Shown piece by piece: positions 1-10,223 of a DNA stretch of 64,000 nt; positions within the stretch are counted from its first letter, which is position 1; each line of letters starts with the position of its first letter. The stretch is from Chryseobacterium nepalense (GTDB lineage Bacteria > Bacteroidota > Bacteroidia > Flavobacteriales > Weeksellaceae). The translations under genes were made by a program, and so were the position numbers. A model generated the notes under the pieces. That model saw only the letters and a list, made by a program, of their open reading frames with translations, was not told where the DNA came from and did not search any database. The DNA lies in NCBI RefSeq assembly GCF_023195755.1, contig NZ_CP096203.1:1178001-1242000 (forward strand). The letters are read 5' to 3'.

Positions 1-80
1 GAAATTTCTGCTCATCAAAAATTATTAAAAACATTTAAGATGACTGTCAGCTAACTTTTGAATAGACTTAAAAATAATAA

Positions 81-110
81 AACTCCGCATATCTGTTGAT
101 TTGCGGAGTT
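81..110. terminator. Probable bidirectional intrinsic terminator
   Basis: A 9-bp perfect stem (81-89 pairs with 102-110, AACTCCGCA / TGCGGAGTT) is followed by a T run on the plus strand and by TTTTATTATT on the minus strand. It lies 26 bases beyond the stop of the alpha-2-macroglobulin gene and probably ends that transcript, and perhaps one entering from the left edge. Confidence 0.75.
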
Positions 111-135
111 TTTATGTTAAGATTAAAAGATGAAT

Positions 136-3100
136 TTATTCGGAGATTTTTACTGTGTCTCCTTTTGAATGCGCATTCATCTGCGGCGCATAATAATTCT
201 GGATCGTGGTAATTCCGTTTGAGAATTTTCCGGAAGCGTTCGCTACATAATCATATTCAAATACATATTTTCCTTTCGGCATATACTGAATATAGAAATT
301 CGTGGAAGCATCCTTTGTGGATTGATAATAGCCTAAATTATTTTTCCACTGGTATCCGGATAGTACATCCAAAGGTTCAAAACCAGCTGCCCGCATGTCT
401 TTGATATGAATAAATTCCATGGCACGGTCTGTATTTAAAATCATTCTTACCGTAACTTTATCTCCTACTTTCAACGGAGTTTCCGGTGTTATTTTCTGTA
501 ATTCTTCACCGTTGACTGTTTTGATTTTTCTGTACAATTCTTTTGTTACCGACAGATAATTTTCTGAAGATTTGATTTTGTCCAGATCTTCATAATATTG
601 CCAGAATAAACCTCCCTGAACGATTCCCGGTCCCGGCTTGGTAATGGTAACCTCAGCAAGATTTTTATTAAGAACATCCGTTTTTATTGTAGATTTCACA
701 TAACCGCTTGCCTGGGTTTCCGGCTTCAGTTCTTTTCCACCCCAAATAATGGTTGCTTTATCACTTTCAGCAGAAGTCCATGATTTTCCTGAATTTAGGA
801 TCGTGAAAATTACTTCCGAAGTTGCTCTCGAGCTTCCCCATGAATTCACTTCTTTCTGTGTGATCAGCCAGATTTTCAAATCTTCAATAAATTTCTGATC
901 GCTTGGCTTTAATGTATTAAATGCTTCCAACGCTCCGGCATGATTCACAACTTTTGAGCTGAACCAACCCCAGTCGTCAAGATTCTGTTTCCAGTAAACG
1001 CCCTGAGCTTTTGAGTCTACGGAAGTTTCTTTTAAATAATTCATTAATTTATCCGAAACATCTTTCAAACCGAAATCATTCATCAGTAAAGCAGTACGAT
1101 GCAATCCGAAAAATGTGAAATCCGTGATTTTTGCTGTTTTTGCTTTTTGTTTTACCAGTGATTTTATTGTCTCGCTTTTTACTGTTAAAGGATATTGTTT
1201 TTCCCAGTAATTCCGGGTATCAAGATACTCCAGCGTCCAGTTGTTCAGGATATTTTCTTTATTTGATTTAAGCGAAGCCGAAGTACCATATTTAGCAATC
1301 TCGTTATCTACATACTGAATGAGTTTTTTAACCAAATCATTTTGTTCGGAGCTTTGATAATCATTTACATGATCTTTCAGCCAAATATTAATTTTTCCTA
1401 AGTTTTTCAGGATATACAATGATGTGGAATAGGAACTCGGATATCCCTGATACCAGGAGAATCCGCCATCAGGATTCTGCAGTTTTCTGAGATCATCCCA
1501 ATCCTGATTAATTGAATTTTTCATTGAATTTACATCAAACAACAATGCCAGTTTAGCCATTTGCTCTTCTTCATTTTTACTTTCCAAAACCCACGGCGTT
1601 TCTTCCAGTAACAATTGTTTTAATTCCTGGTTTTTCTCCAGATTGGAGTTTAATAATCCTTTATTCTGATATTCTTCAAAAACAGCTTTCATCTTCGGAT
1701 TAGCCCTGAAAATTTCTGAAGCCAAAACATCCGCAAACCATTTATTGAAGATCACATCGGCAGAATTATTCTGGTCATTTTTAAGGCTTGGAAGCGCAAA
1801 CATGATTTCCCAGATCGGATTGGTCGTTAATTCCAGCGTATTGGAAACATTGGAAATTGATGTTGAAGTTGTATTTTTAAGATTTTCCAATGTAAATGTT
1901 TTGGTTACACCTTCTTTCACGAAAATCGGAACCGCATCTGTCACCAGCATTCTGTTTGGTAAAACAGCCACCGCTTTTTGTTCGCCATCGGAAAACTGAC
2001 CGGCTTTGGCAACTACTTTCAAAATGATCGAAGAAACATTCTCCGGAACTTTTATGTTCCATGTTAACGCTGAATTTTCGTTTTCACTTAAATCAAAATT
2101 CTTGGCACTTGAATGTAATCCGAATTGAGACGAAATATCTTCATTAGTGATAGCATCCAGGATTTGTAAGCTTGCCGAACCGTTTAATTTTTTATTCGTT
2201 AAATTCGACAGTTTTGATTGTAAATTTAATTCGTCACCTTCTCTTAAAAATCGTGGATAATTGGGTGTTACCGAAAATTCTTTTTGGGTTATGACTTCTT
2301 TTTCCAAAGTTGCTGCCTTTGCATCTTTTGTGTGAGCCAGGAACATTAACTTCCATTTCGTCAACGCTTCCGGAGAATTAAACTCGAAGCTTACGTTTCC
2401 TTCGGAATCTGTTTTTAAATCAGGATAAAAGAAAGCAGTTTCATTAAGATTCTGGCGGACAGGGATATTTTCCAGGGGTTTGTCGTCTTTATCAAGAACT
2501 CCGTCATAATCAACATCGTCAGCAACAACTTCTGAAGCTGTTGCAGCTACTTTGCTGTAGCCCATTACAACCACCTCTTCAATATTTTTATTTGAAATAC
2601 TATCTGCCATTGCTGCCGGATTGGCAGCGCTACGAATTCTAAGTCCAGATAAATTACCCTGCAGTGATCTAAAAAAGCTCCTATCAAACCAATTAAAAAT
2701 AGGAACACCCACTTGTTTTTTCGCCATATATTCTAATCTTTTCTGATAATATTGCTGATTAAGGTATTTTCTGATGTCATAAGAAGTAACAATGGAAACC
2801 GGCGTATATAAACTGTACCAGTTGAATCTATGGATCACAAATTTATCCAGAGACATATCGTACATATTGGCTAGAACCTCAGCATTAAATTTCTCTTTTT
2901 CATTTCCAGACACTTTTACCGACCATTTTTCTTTTGAGTTCGGCTGAATTTTATCTCTGAAAGTAATGGTTTCAATTCTTAAAGGCTGCTCTGCATCTTT
3001 TATGGCAAGATTGACAGATTCTGTCTGAACATCATTAAAAGCTACCACCTGAAACTGCACATTCAACGTCTGAATATTTTTATCTTTCGGAATGTCTGCT

Positions 3101-6024
3101 GTATATTCTACCATTCCGTTTTTAAATTGCCGAACTTCTGAAACTGTTTTTCCAGAACCGTCCTGAACAAAAATATTCAGCCAGGCTTCAGGCACTGAAG
3201 AATAAACAGTAAAAACCGCTTTTTCGCCTCTTAAAAATTCTTTTTTAGGCTGTAGAACCGTAAGGAAGGTTTTTTGATTCGGCTTTAAAGATTTTTTATC
3301 CCAGACACTGAAATTCTGAGTCGTTTTTATCGTGTCTTTACCTTCGATATTGTATAATTCGAGATGATAATCTCCCGCTTCCAGTTTTCCAAGATCAAGC
3401 GATTCTTCATTTCTTTTTACATCATTAAGAATAACAGAAGCTGTTTTCCAGTTTTTCTTTTCATCATTTTTATCATAAAGATCATGAGGAAATTTGCTGA
3501 TGAACTCTGCTTTTGAGTATTTCGGCATATCCTGAACTTCAGATGTAAAATTGTCCCTGAAAATTCTGTCCGGCGCCTGCAGCTTTGATAATTTTACCTG
3601 ATACGATTTTTTAAGGTTCTGTTCATTATAATTTTTGGTTTCAACTTTCAGCTTTATATTTTCATCAGAGAATACATCTTTAATTTCCTCAGCCTGTATA
3701 TAATGGGAAACTGACGCAACTTTCAACTGTGTATCCGCACTCTGTGTTTCCCCGTTGATATCCGTAACGGAAGCATTGATTTCATAGTTATCAATCTGGA
3801 TACCTTCTACATTGTCATCTTTTTTAAGATCAAGCTTAATGGTAAATTCTCCTTTTTCATTGGTTTTTGCTTCTCCCAAAACAGAATTTTCATTATCATC
3901 ATCCTGCGGATACCAGGAAAAATACCTCCAGCGGATATTGTGTTTTTTAATTTCGTACTGTACCATTGTATTGCTTAAAGCAACTCCGGAAAACATCATA
4001 GCTTTCCCTTTCAGCTCAATGGTTTGTCCGTATTTGTATTCGTCTTTTACGGGATCAAAGGTTACTTCAAACTTCGGTCGTTTATATTCTTCAACGCTGA
4101 AATCTTTATACCCTTCATTGGTATCGGTCTTTAAATAGAAAACTCCGTTTAATTTACCTTTCGGCAACATAAAACTTCCGTGATAAGAACCGAATTCATT
4201 GGTGGTGAATGTCTGCGAAGAAACTTCCTGCCCGTTTGCATCCGTTAATGTTATTTTTTGCTGTAGCCCTGAAATAACGGACTCTTTCTCTTTCTCTTTA
4301 TCAAGACTGGTATTAATCACTTTAAAATAAACTGTTTGTCCGGGTCTGTAGATGGCCCTGTCCATAAAAATCTGGGCCTTGGTGGGCTTCGTTTCATTGT
4401 TTCGATCTACAACGGAGTCTCGGTTTCCATACACATCCATCATCTGAAAATTATTTGTTTTCGATTCTGAGATGAGGAAAGTTCTGTAATAATCTTTATT
4501 GATTGTTGTTGGAAATGTAAAAACACCTTTACCGTCGGTTTTACCTTGTATCGTATTGACGTTTTTATTTGAAACAAATTCATAAAACGTAAGACTCTCA
4601 TTAGCAACAGGCTGTCCGTTTTCGCTGTTAACCAATTTTAATTCATTCTCTAACTGATTTCTGTCGGTCTTTGACTGGTAAATAACTCTGTTGTCTGAGA
4701 CCAGAAAATAAAAATCTTTTTCAGCTTCGGCATCTTTGGCGCTGATTCCGTCAACAGTGTATTCTGCAAGATAAATTCCGGACGGAAGAGACTTTATTTC
4801 CAGAGATGTTTTGTGATTTTGGTAATCTTTTGGATCATTCAGCTGATATGCCTCTTTTCTAATAAGATTCTTTTTAACACTGCTGAACGTATTGGCATAA
4901 GGATTTTTGGCATATTTTAGAAATGATGTCAGATCCTCTTTCACCTCATAAATATTGATGGAAAAAGAACTCACATTTTTATATTCTGCAACAAAGTGAA
5001 TCGGTTTATTGCTTTGAGTCTGCTGTTCGTATTTTATATTCAAAAACGGATTTAAAATCTGATTTTCTATATTTTTTATATTACCGATGAAAGGAGATTT
5101 CGGATATTGTTTTTTGGCCTGAGCGGCTATTTCCAGCGCTTCTTTTTGCTTTTTATCAGAAATCAGCTGATTCATGATATCCTCCATGATCAGGACTTTA
5201 TAATCGCCTTCCGCGTCGGATTTCAAAAGATTACGAAGCTGCACCAACCTGTCTTTGCACTGATTGAAATTACAGTTTTGCTGCAATTTTTGGTGCATAA
5301 AATACAGTTTTGAATTGCCGGTATTCTGAGTGATTAATTCATCAAAGTTTGTACTAATTTTAATGCGGTTTTCTTCGAGCTCATTTTTAGTGAAAAAATC
5401 ATTGTTGGCAAAAAAAATATTTTCCTGGATAAGATACCAGTCCCATAATGTTGGAAAATAAGTAATATAATCGCCATTTGAAAATGTGTTTTCAAACTTT
5501 TTCAAAGCAATTTTCTTCATTTTTTCTTTTTGCAGATCAAGCGTCTGATAGCTTTTATTTAAATAATTTTTAAAATCAAGCCTGCTCCAGGTTTCTATTT
5601 GTGACAGATCCTGCGAATTGATATTGGTACGCTGTCTTATTTCCCAGGAATGCTCATTATAATAATCAAGGAAAAAACTATTCAGTAAAACCTCAAATAG
5701 TACTTTGTCATCACCTTTCAGCTGTTTTTCTACATCCGTAAGTTTTTTGAAAAACTGACTTGCCATATTGTTTTTTTCATCATCCTGAATTCGGTTAATT
5801 ATGATGAATTCCGCCTTTAAAGACTGAATTAGCTGTACGATATTATAGTCTTTCATCGCTTGTTTTTGTATTTCTGAAATGATGGGAAGATTTGATTTAT
5901 AAGCTCCTTTCTGAGAATTTGCAGCTACTTTTTTCCATTGCTCATCATAATATTTCTGAGCAAAAACCACCGAAAAATTCAGCAGGAGCAGCAAAAGCAT
6001 AAAAATCTTGGAAAATCTTTTCAT
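136..6024 (-). CDS. Alpha-2-macroglobulin family protein, thioester motif missing
   Basis: A 1962-aa exported protein with a clear N-terminal signal peptide (hydrophobic residues about 9-22). The middle contains MG2-type segments (for example the IFMDRAIYRPGQTVYFK motif), then the bait-region and A2M-type domains (the sequence TKWKLMFLAHTKD is typical), and an all-helical thioester-domain-like region from about residue 1400 that includes NPDGGFSWYQGYPSS. Family members trap proteases or guard the envelope, often with a penicillin-binding protein 1C partner, which is not next to it here. The position that holds CxEQ in thioester-active members reads SADV (about residue 1420), so the covalent trap is probably absent. 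A DVDYDGVLDKDDK stretch near residue 1170 resembles a calcium-binding Asp loop and follows a VVVMGY motif. The gene starts only 18 bases from the divergent UbiA-like gene. Confidence 0.9.
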   Translation of the reverse strand: MKRFSKIFMLLLLLLNFSVVFAQKYYDEQWKKVAANSQKGAYKSNLPIISEIQKQAMKDYNIVQLIQSLKAEFIIINRIQDDEKNNMASQFFKKLTDVEKQLKGDDKVLFEVLLNSFFLDYYNEHSWEIRQRTNINSQDLSQIETWSRLDFKNYLNKSYQTLDLQKEKMKKIALKKFENTFSNGDYITYFPTLWDWYLIQENIFFANNDFFTKNELEENRIKISTNFDELITQNTGNSKLYFMHQKLQQNCNFNQCKDRLVQLRNLLKSDAEGDYKVLIMEDIMNQLISDKKQKEALEIAAQAKKQYPKSPFIGNIKNIENQILNPFLNIKYEQQTQSNKPIHFVAEYKNVSSFSINIYEVKEDLTSFLKYAKNPYANTFSSVKKNLIRKEAYQLNDPKDYQNHKTSLEIKSLPSGIYLAEYTVDGISAKDAEAEKDFYFLVSDNRVIYQSKTDRNQLENELKLVNSENGQPVANESLTFYEFVSNKNVNTIQGKTDGKGVFTFPTTINKDYYRTFLISESKTNNFQMMDVYGNRDSVVDRNNETKPTKAQIFMDRAIYRPGQTVYFKVINTSLDKEKEKESVISGLQQKITLTDANGQEVSSQTFTTNEFGSYHGSFMLPKGKLNGVFYLKTDTNEGYKDFSVEEYKRPKFEVTFDPVKDEYKYGQTIELKGKAMMFSGVALSNTMVQYEIKKHNIRWRYFSWYPQDDDNENSVLGEAKTNEKGEFTIKLDLKKDDNVEGIQIDNYEINASVTDINGETQSADTQLKVASVSHYIQAEEIKDVFSDENIKLKVETKNYNEQNLKKSYQVKLSKLQAPDRIFRDNFTSEVQDMPKYSKAEFISKFPHDLYDKNDEKKNWKTASVILNDVKRNEESLDLGKLEAGDYHLELYNIEGKDTIKTTQNFSVWDKKSLKPNQKTFLTVLQPKKEFLRGEKAVFTVYSSVPEAWLNIFVQDGSGKTVSEVRQFKNGMVEYTADIPKDKNIQTLNVQFQVVAFNDVQTESVNLAIKDAEQPLRIETITFRDKIQPNSKEKWSVKVSGNEKEKFNAEVLANMYDMSLDKFVIHRFNWYSLYTPVSIVTSYDIRKYLNQQYYQKRLEYMAKKQVGVPIFNWFDRSFFRSLQGNLSGLRIRSAANPAAMADSISNKNIEEVVVMGYSKVAATASEVVADDVDYDGVLDKDDKPLENIPVRQNLNETAFFYPDLKTDSEGNVSFEFNSPEALTKWKLMFLAHTKDAKAATLEKEVITQKEFSVTPNYPRFLREGDELNLQSKLSNLTNKKLNGSASLQILDAITNEDISSQFGLHSSAKNFDLSENENSALTWNIKVPENVSSIILKVVAKAGQFSDGEQKAVAVLPNRMLVTDAVPIFVKEGVTKTFTLENLKNTTSTSISNVSNTLELTTNPIWEIMFALPSLKNDQNNSADVIFNKWFADVLASEIFRANPKMKAVFEEYQNKGLLNSNLEKNQELKQLLLEETPWVLESKNEEEQMAKLALLFDVNSMKNSINQDWDDLRKLQNPDGGFSWYQGYPSSYSTSLYILKNLGKINIWLKDHVNDYQSSEQNDLVKKLIQYVDNEIAKYGTSASLKSNKENILNNWTLEYLDTRNYWEKQYPLTVKSETIKSLVKQKAKTAKITDFTFFGLHRTALLMNDFGLKDVSDKLMNYLKETSVDSKAQGVYWKQNLDDWGWFSSKVVNHAGALEAFNTLKPSDQKFIEDLKIWLITQKEVNSWGSSRATSEVIFTILNSGKSWTSAESDKATIIWGGKELKPETQASGYVKSTIKTDVLNKNLAEVTITKPGPGIVQGGLFWQYYEDLDKIKSSENYLSVTKELYRKIKTVNGEELQKITPETPLKVGDKVTVRMILNTDRAMEFIHIKDMRAAGFEPLDVLSGYQWKNNLGYYQSTKDASTNFYIQYMPKGKYVFEYDYVANASGKFSNGITTIQNYYAPQMNAHSKGDTVKISE

Positions 6025-6042
6025 ATATGTTATTTTTGATAA

Positions 6043-6796
6043 ATGAATTTCTTAAAAATACTGAAAAAATCCGTTATAGACAGCCAATTGTATGTTTCTT
6101 TAATGGGGACCCTTTTTGCAGTATTCTTCATGGAGGAGCAAAACACATTCCGTTATCCTACTGTTTTCCTGATTTTTATCACCTATTTCAGCGGATATCT
6201 TTACACCAAGTACCAGAAAACAAAACATTTCTTTAAAATACTGATTCTGAATATTGTCGCCGGGATGATTTGCGCTCTTTTAATTATTTATAATCATAAT
6301 GAAATACGCCTGATAAAATGGGGCATCATTGTTTTTCTGGGACTTCTCTACAATAGTTTTTTTCTTGATCTTTACATCCGGAAAATCCCGTTGCTGAAAG
6401 TATTTTATGTCGGTCTGGTCTGGGCGCTGGTGAACTGCTGGCTTACGCTGCCGGAATTTAATATTCCTATATTCATGATCAGTTTTTTTCATTACCGCAT
6501 TGGTACTTCCGTTTGACATCCGTGATATGAAAGTGGACACAGTAAAGACTTTTCCTGCACTTATCGGCGTTCAGAATACCAAATACATTGCTTATATCCT
6601 AGTATTTCTAAGCATGATGCTTGCTTCGCAATATCTTACTTTTAATTATTCGGTTTCTTTTTTTCTTTCAGGTATTATTACGTATATTTTTATTTATTTC
6701 TCTGAGAACGAAAGAGATGATGTCTATTTTTCTTTCGGAGTGGAAACGTGCTCTGCACTTCCTTTTTTATTTTCAGTAATAATGAAGTATTTTTGA
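6043..6796 (+). pseudogene. UbiA-like integral membrane protein, interrupted by a frameshift
   Basis: Two adjacent open frames make one membrane protein of about 250 aa. The first (6043-6516) and second (6500-6796) frames join smoothly if one T is removed from the T7 run at 6483-6489: the reading becomes SFFITALVLPFDIRDM. The DIRD motif resembles the second Asp-rich motif of UbiA prenyltransferases, and the preceding IPLLKVFYVGLVWA is also UbiA-like. At least six hydrophobic segments are visible. It follows the A2M gene divergently and stops 3 bases before recF, so it is probably co-transcribed with recF. The break could be a sequencing slip, true decay, or slippage at the homopolymer. The substrate is unknown. 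Confidence 0.6.
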
Positions 6797-6799
6797 AGA

Positions 6800-7879
6800 A
6801 TGATTATCAAGAAACTTTCGTTGTATAATTTTAAGAACCATTCTGAAAAGAGATTTGAGTTTTCACCGCAGATCAACTGTTTTGTGGGAAATAACGGTGT
6901 CGGAAAAACCAATATCCTGGATGCGCTCCACTATCTTTCAGTAGGAAAAAGTTTCCTGGGAAACACTGATCTCAATAATATCAGGCATGAGGAAGATTTT
7001 TTCACAATTGATGCAGAAATTATGAATGAAGACAGTGAAGATGTCATTAAAATTTCTCAGCCGAAAGAAGCCAAGAAGATCATCAAAAAGAATGACAAAA
7101 GCTACGACCGGCTCGCGGATCATATCGGCTATCTGCCCAGCGTCATGATTTCCCCCTACGATTCCAACCTGATTTCAGATTCCGGAGAAAGCAGAAGGAA
7201 GTTTCTGGATTCCATGATCTCTCAGACCGATTCCGAATATCTGTTTGATCTCATCCAATATCAGAAAGCCATTCAGCAAAGAAATGCACTATTAAAATAT
7301 TTTGCTAAAAACAGAATCTGGGACAAAGATTCCCTGGAAATCTATGATGATCCCATTACCAGAACCGGAACCAAGATTTTCATAAAACGCAGGGATTTTG
7401 TTGAAAAGCTGAATCCTATCGTTCAGAGTTTTTATCAGATTATTTCCGGGGGCATGGAACATGTTTCGGTAATTTATGAATCCCATCTTTTGGAAAACTC
7501 TTTCGAAGACCTGTTAAAAGAAAGCCTGGAGCGTGACAGAATGCTTACCTATACTTCAAAAGGCATTCATAAAGATGATCTTTTGTTTGAAATGGACTCT
7601 GTTTTAATTAAAAAAATAGGTTCACAAGGACAGCAAAAATCTTTCCTTATTTCCTTAAAGCTTGCACAGATGAGCCTTGTAAAAGAACTTACCAAAAAAA
7701 CGCCGATTCTGCTGCTGGATGATATTTTTGATAAACTTGATGACAACAGGGTTTCTCAGCTGATTGAGCTGGTAAATCAGGAAAATTTCGGGCAGATTTT
7801 TATTACAGATACCCATCGGGAACGTACAGAAAGTGTGGTTAAAAAAATTAATGAGGAAAGTATCATTTTCGAATTATAA
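6800..7879 (+). CDS. recF: DNA replication/repair protein RecF
   Basis: A 359-aa SMC-like ATPase that loads RecA at single-strand gaps during recombinational repair. Walker A is GNNGVGKT at residues 30-37, the ABC-type signature is GSQGQQKS around residue 275, and Walker B is LLLDDIFDKLD around residue 303. The length is normal for RecF. It begins 3 bases after the UbiA-like gene and is followed 26 bases later by the DUF721 gene, an order seen in other Bacteroidota. Family assignment is secure. Confidence 0.96.
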   Translation: MIIKKLSLYNFKNHSEKRFEFSPQINCFVGNNGVGKTNILDALHYLSVGKSFLGNTDLNNIRHEEDFFTIDAEIMNEDSEDVIKISQPKEAKKIIKKNDKSYDRLADHIGYLPSVMISPYDSNLISDSGESRRKFLDSMISQTDSEYLFDLIQYQKAIQQRNALLKYFAKNRIWDKDSLEIYDDPITRTGTKIFIKRRDFVEKLNPIVQSFYQIISGGMEHVSVIYESHLLENSFEDLLKESLERDRMLTYTSKGIHKDDLLFEMDSVLIKKIGSQGQQKSFLISLKLAQMSLVKELTKKTPILLLDDIFDKLDDNRVSQLIELVNQENFGQIFITDTHRERTESVVKKINEESIIFEL

Positions 7880-7905
7880 TCCGTTTGATGTAACAGAATT
7901 TTATC

Positions 7906-8202
7906 ATGAAGAAAAATAAAAAACGGGAATACCAGTCATCCGACCTTGTGAAATCTTTCGCAAGGATCTATGGTTTTGAAGATAAACTGATTGCCTTTGA
8001 GATCAAGGATTTCTTAGAGGAATATCTTGATGAAAGCCTTTTCCGGGAAATTAAAAGTGTAAATATTGAAGACAAAACCGTGATTATCAAAATCCATTCA
8101 CCGCTATTGAAAAACGATTTTCAGATGCGTAAAAGTTTTTATCTGAAGAAATTCCAGGATAAGTTTGGTGCTGAGAAATTTAATGATCTTCAGATTTCGT
8201 AG
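7906..8202 (+). CDS. DUF721 / DciA-like protein
   Basis: A 98-aa protein of the DUF721 family. The C-terminal half (VNIEDKTVIIKIHSPLLKND followed by a basic helix) has the beta-strand/KH-like pattern of DciA, the ancestral loader of the replicative helicase in bacteria lacking DnaC. Position directly after recF fits a replication role. Its last 23 bases overlap the 3' end of the convergent SpecificRecomb gene. The helicase-loading role in Bacteroidota is inferred from the family and not shown here. Confidence 0.85.
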   Translation: MKKNKKREYQSSDLVKSFARIYGFEDKLIAFEIKDFLEEYLDESLFREIKSVNIEDKTVIIKIHSPLLKNDFQMRKSFYLKKFQDKFGAEKFNDLQIS

Positions 8203-10210
8203 TAATCCTGCTGTTCATAAGATCATCCGTTCTTTTATCAAGTCCGGAACGCAGCGGGATAAAAAACCTCAACGGATTTTTCAGAAAATATCTGAAAATC
8301 CCTTTATAGATTTCACTTACCTGTCCGAAATTAAGCTTTCTTGATCGGAATGCCAGAAACATAGATAAACTAAAGCTGACCGCAAAATTGAAAAACCCGA
8401 TCAGGAAAACGGTAAATAGTGAGATGCAGAATGTATAAGAATCTATGGTGAAATCTTTTCCGTAAAGCCCCAGTGCAAAATTTCCTGCTGCAAAAGTAAT
8501 ATGCCTGATATCCAAGTCAAGACCTAAAAATAATCCTACCGGAGCCGTCGCTCCGAGAAATACCCCGAACCAGAAATTCGATACAATACCCGGCCAGTTT
8601 TTAGCATAATATTTTGATAAGCCTTTTGCAAAGTTCTTTCCAAATAATCTTCTGATGGAAAGGTTTTTTGATATTCTCTCCGGTATCTGATAAAACACGG
8701 AATTGTTGCCGATATTTCCAGATATAATGCCCGAAATAAAAAGGTAAAATCCTGCAATACATGCATGCAGTACCGCTTTGGATTTAAAAGGATCAAGATC
8801 TTTGAGGAGTTTATCAGACCTTTCAACAGCAAGATTCTGTGAGAAAAAAACGTCGAGGCCATAGATAATAATCAATGCGACAGGGAAAGATAAAAGAACA
8901 TTTCCTACAAAAGCAATAAACTGGCTTCGGAACAGCTTTGAGACCAGGTGGGCAAATTCTTTGCTGTCTGTTTTTATATTCCCTTCTTCAGACAGAACTT
9001 TCGTCATGGTGGCGGCTGTCATCGCAGGCTGTTTTGTTGCCAGCGTAAAGCCCATCAGGTAAATCATCACAAAACCCATTGCATAGTTCATGGAATACAG
9101 GAATGCGTGTGAAAAATCACTTCCCGGAACATAGCCGTACAGCATTTTCAAAACACAAAGCGCTCCTACAATAATTCCGCCGCCGCTGGCTTTATAGAAC
9201 ATCGTCATATATTCTTTGCGTGTGGATGTAATATAGTGTGCTCCTGTTTCAGCCGTATGATTGGTAATGAGATGCGAAATCAGCCTTGTGCTGTCATTAA
9301 TAAGCTCTGAAATATTATTCCTGTGTGATTTATAACTTAAAATATTAAATACCAATTGCTTTGAATTGATTAAAATATCTTTTTCATCATCAATTACCAA
9401 CAGCTGTACCGTTTCATAAATTCTCTGAACCTGCTGGCGGATTTTCAGCAGAGACTGGTTGATTTTCCCGGAAATTCCGTATTTAGATGAGTTTTTAAAT
9501 GAAATATTTACAAATTCGAGACATTGTTCGATGTAAATTTTTATCTGCTTATAGCGGCTGTCTTTAGAATGCAGCTGCAGTTCCGGATCTTTCTCAAATT
9601 CTGCAGCAAGCTCCTCAAGCTCATTCTGTAAAGCAAGAAAAGGATTATCAAAATTACGATATTGAGGCGCCATCCTTACTACCTCAACTTCCATTGCCGA
9701 GCCGGTAACGCGCCACGAAAGTATGTTCATTGAGAAAAGCAACTCTTTTTTTACTTGTGGCTTTATGATAAAATCCGATAATCCTAAAATTTTAAAGAAT
9801 TCATCAATCTCATTCTCCGGCAGATTCTGAAGAAATTCAATATCTTTTTTCGGTGTAAAACTTACATTGTCGATCATGTACCAGATCGTCTGTTCATTGA
9901 CAACGGGGGGCAGAATCTTATTAAGAATTCTTTTCTTAAGTTCAGGAACGAAAGCATTTTCTGAGAGAATATTCGCTTCTGTTAAAGACAGATTAAAGGT
10001 TTTATCCCTGAAAATATTATGAATATACTTTTTAAAATTTTCTGCGACTGGCGGATTATTTCTCAGGAAATTAATCACATCTGTAAAATCCGCACTTTTA
10101 GCACTTTCCAGAAATTCTGAAAAGGGTTCAAGAGAAGCTGTCTCATTCTTAAAGGAAAAATATTTTTTAAGAACAGACTCGAAATTGTTACCGGATTTAA
10201 AGAGTTTCAT
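8180..10210 (-). CDS. SpecificRecomb-family membrane protein (annotated 'site-specific recombinase')
   Basis: A 676-aa protein matching the SpecificRecomb family by its organisation. It has a long soluble helical N-terminal half (about residues 1-330) and then around seven hydrophobic segments with motifs such as GGGIIVGALCVLKMLYG and KQPAMTAATMTKVLSE. The database name 'site-specific recombinase' is historical. The sequence has no Tyr- or Ser-recombinase catalytic motif, and its real function is unknown. It overlaps DUF721 tail to tail and starts 13 bases downstream of mtgA, so mtgA and this gene probably share a transcript. Confidence 0.8.
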   Translation of the reverse strand: MKLFKSGNNFESVLKKYFSFKNETASLEPFSEFLESAKSADFTDVINFLRNNPPVAENFKKYIHNIFRDKTFNLSLTEANILSENAFVPELKKRILNKILPPVVNEQTIWYMIDNVSFTPKKDIEFLQNLPENEIDEFFKILGLSDFIIKPQVKKELLFSMNILSWRVTGSAMEVEVVRMAPQYRNFDNPFLALQNELEELAAEFEKDPELQLHSKDSRYKQIKIYIEQCLEFVNISFKNSSKYGISGKINQSLLKIRQQVQRIYETVQLLVIDDEKDILINSKQLVFNILSYKSHRNNISELINDSTRLISHLITNHTAETGAHYITSTRKEYMTMFYKASGGGIIVGALCVLKMLYGYVPGSDFSHAFLYSMNYAMGFVMIYLMGFTLATKQPAMTAATMTKVLSEEGNIKTDSKEFAHLVSKLFRSQFIAFVGNVLLSFPVALIIIYGLDVFFSQNLAVERSDKLLKDLDPFKSKAVLHACIAGFYLFISGIISGNIGNNSVFYQIPERISKNLSIRRLFGKNFAKGLSKYYAKNWPGIVSNFWFGVFLGATAPVGLFLGLDLDIRHITFAAGNFALGLYGKDFTIDSYTFCISLFTVFLIGFFNFAVSFSLSMFLAFRSRKLNFGQVSEIYKGIFRYFLKNPLRFFIPLRSGLDKRTDDLMNSRITTKSEDH

Positions 10211-10223
10211 TAGTACAAAGATA

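Noticed and set aside
1745..4138. Antisense plus-strand frames within the alpha-2-macroglobulin gene
   Set aside because: They are shadows of a well-supported long gene, with no family features.
8180..10210. Site-specific recombinase of a mobile element
   Set aside because: Despite the database name, the protein is a multi-helix membrane protein without recombinase catalytic residues, and it sits among housekeeping genes.
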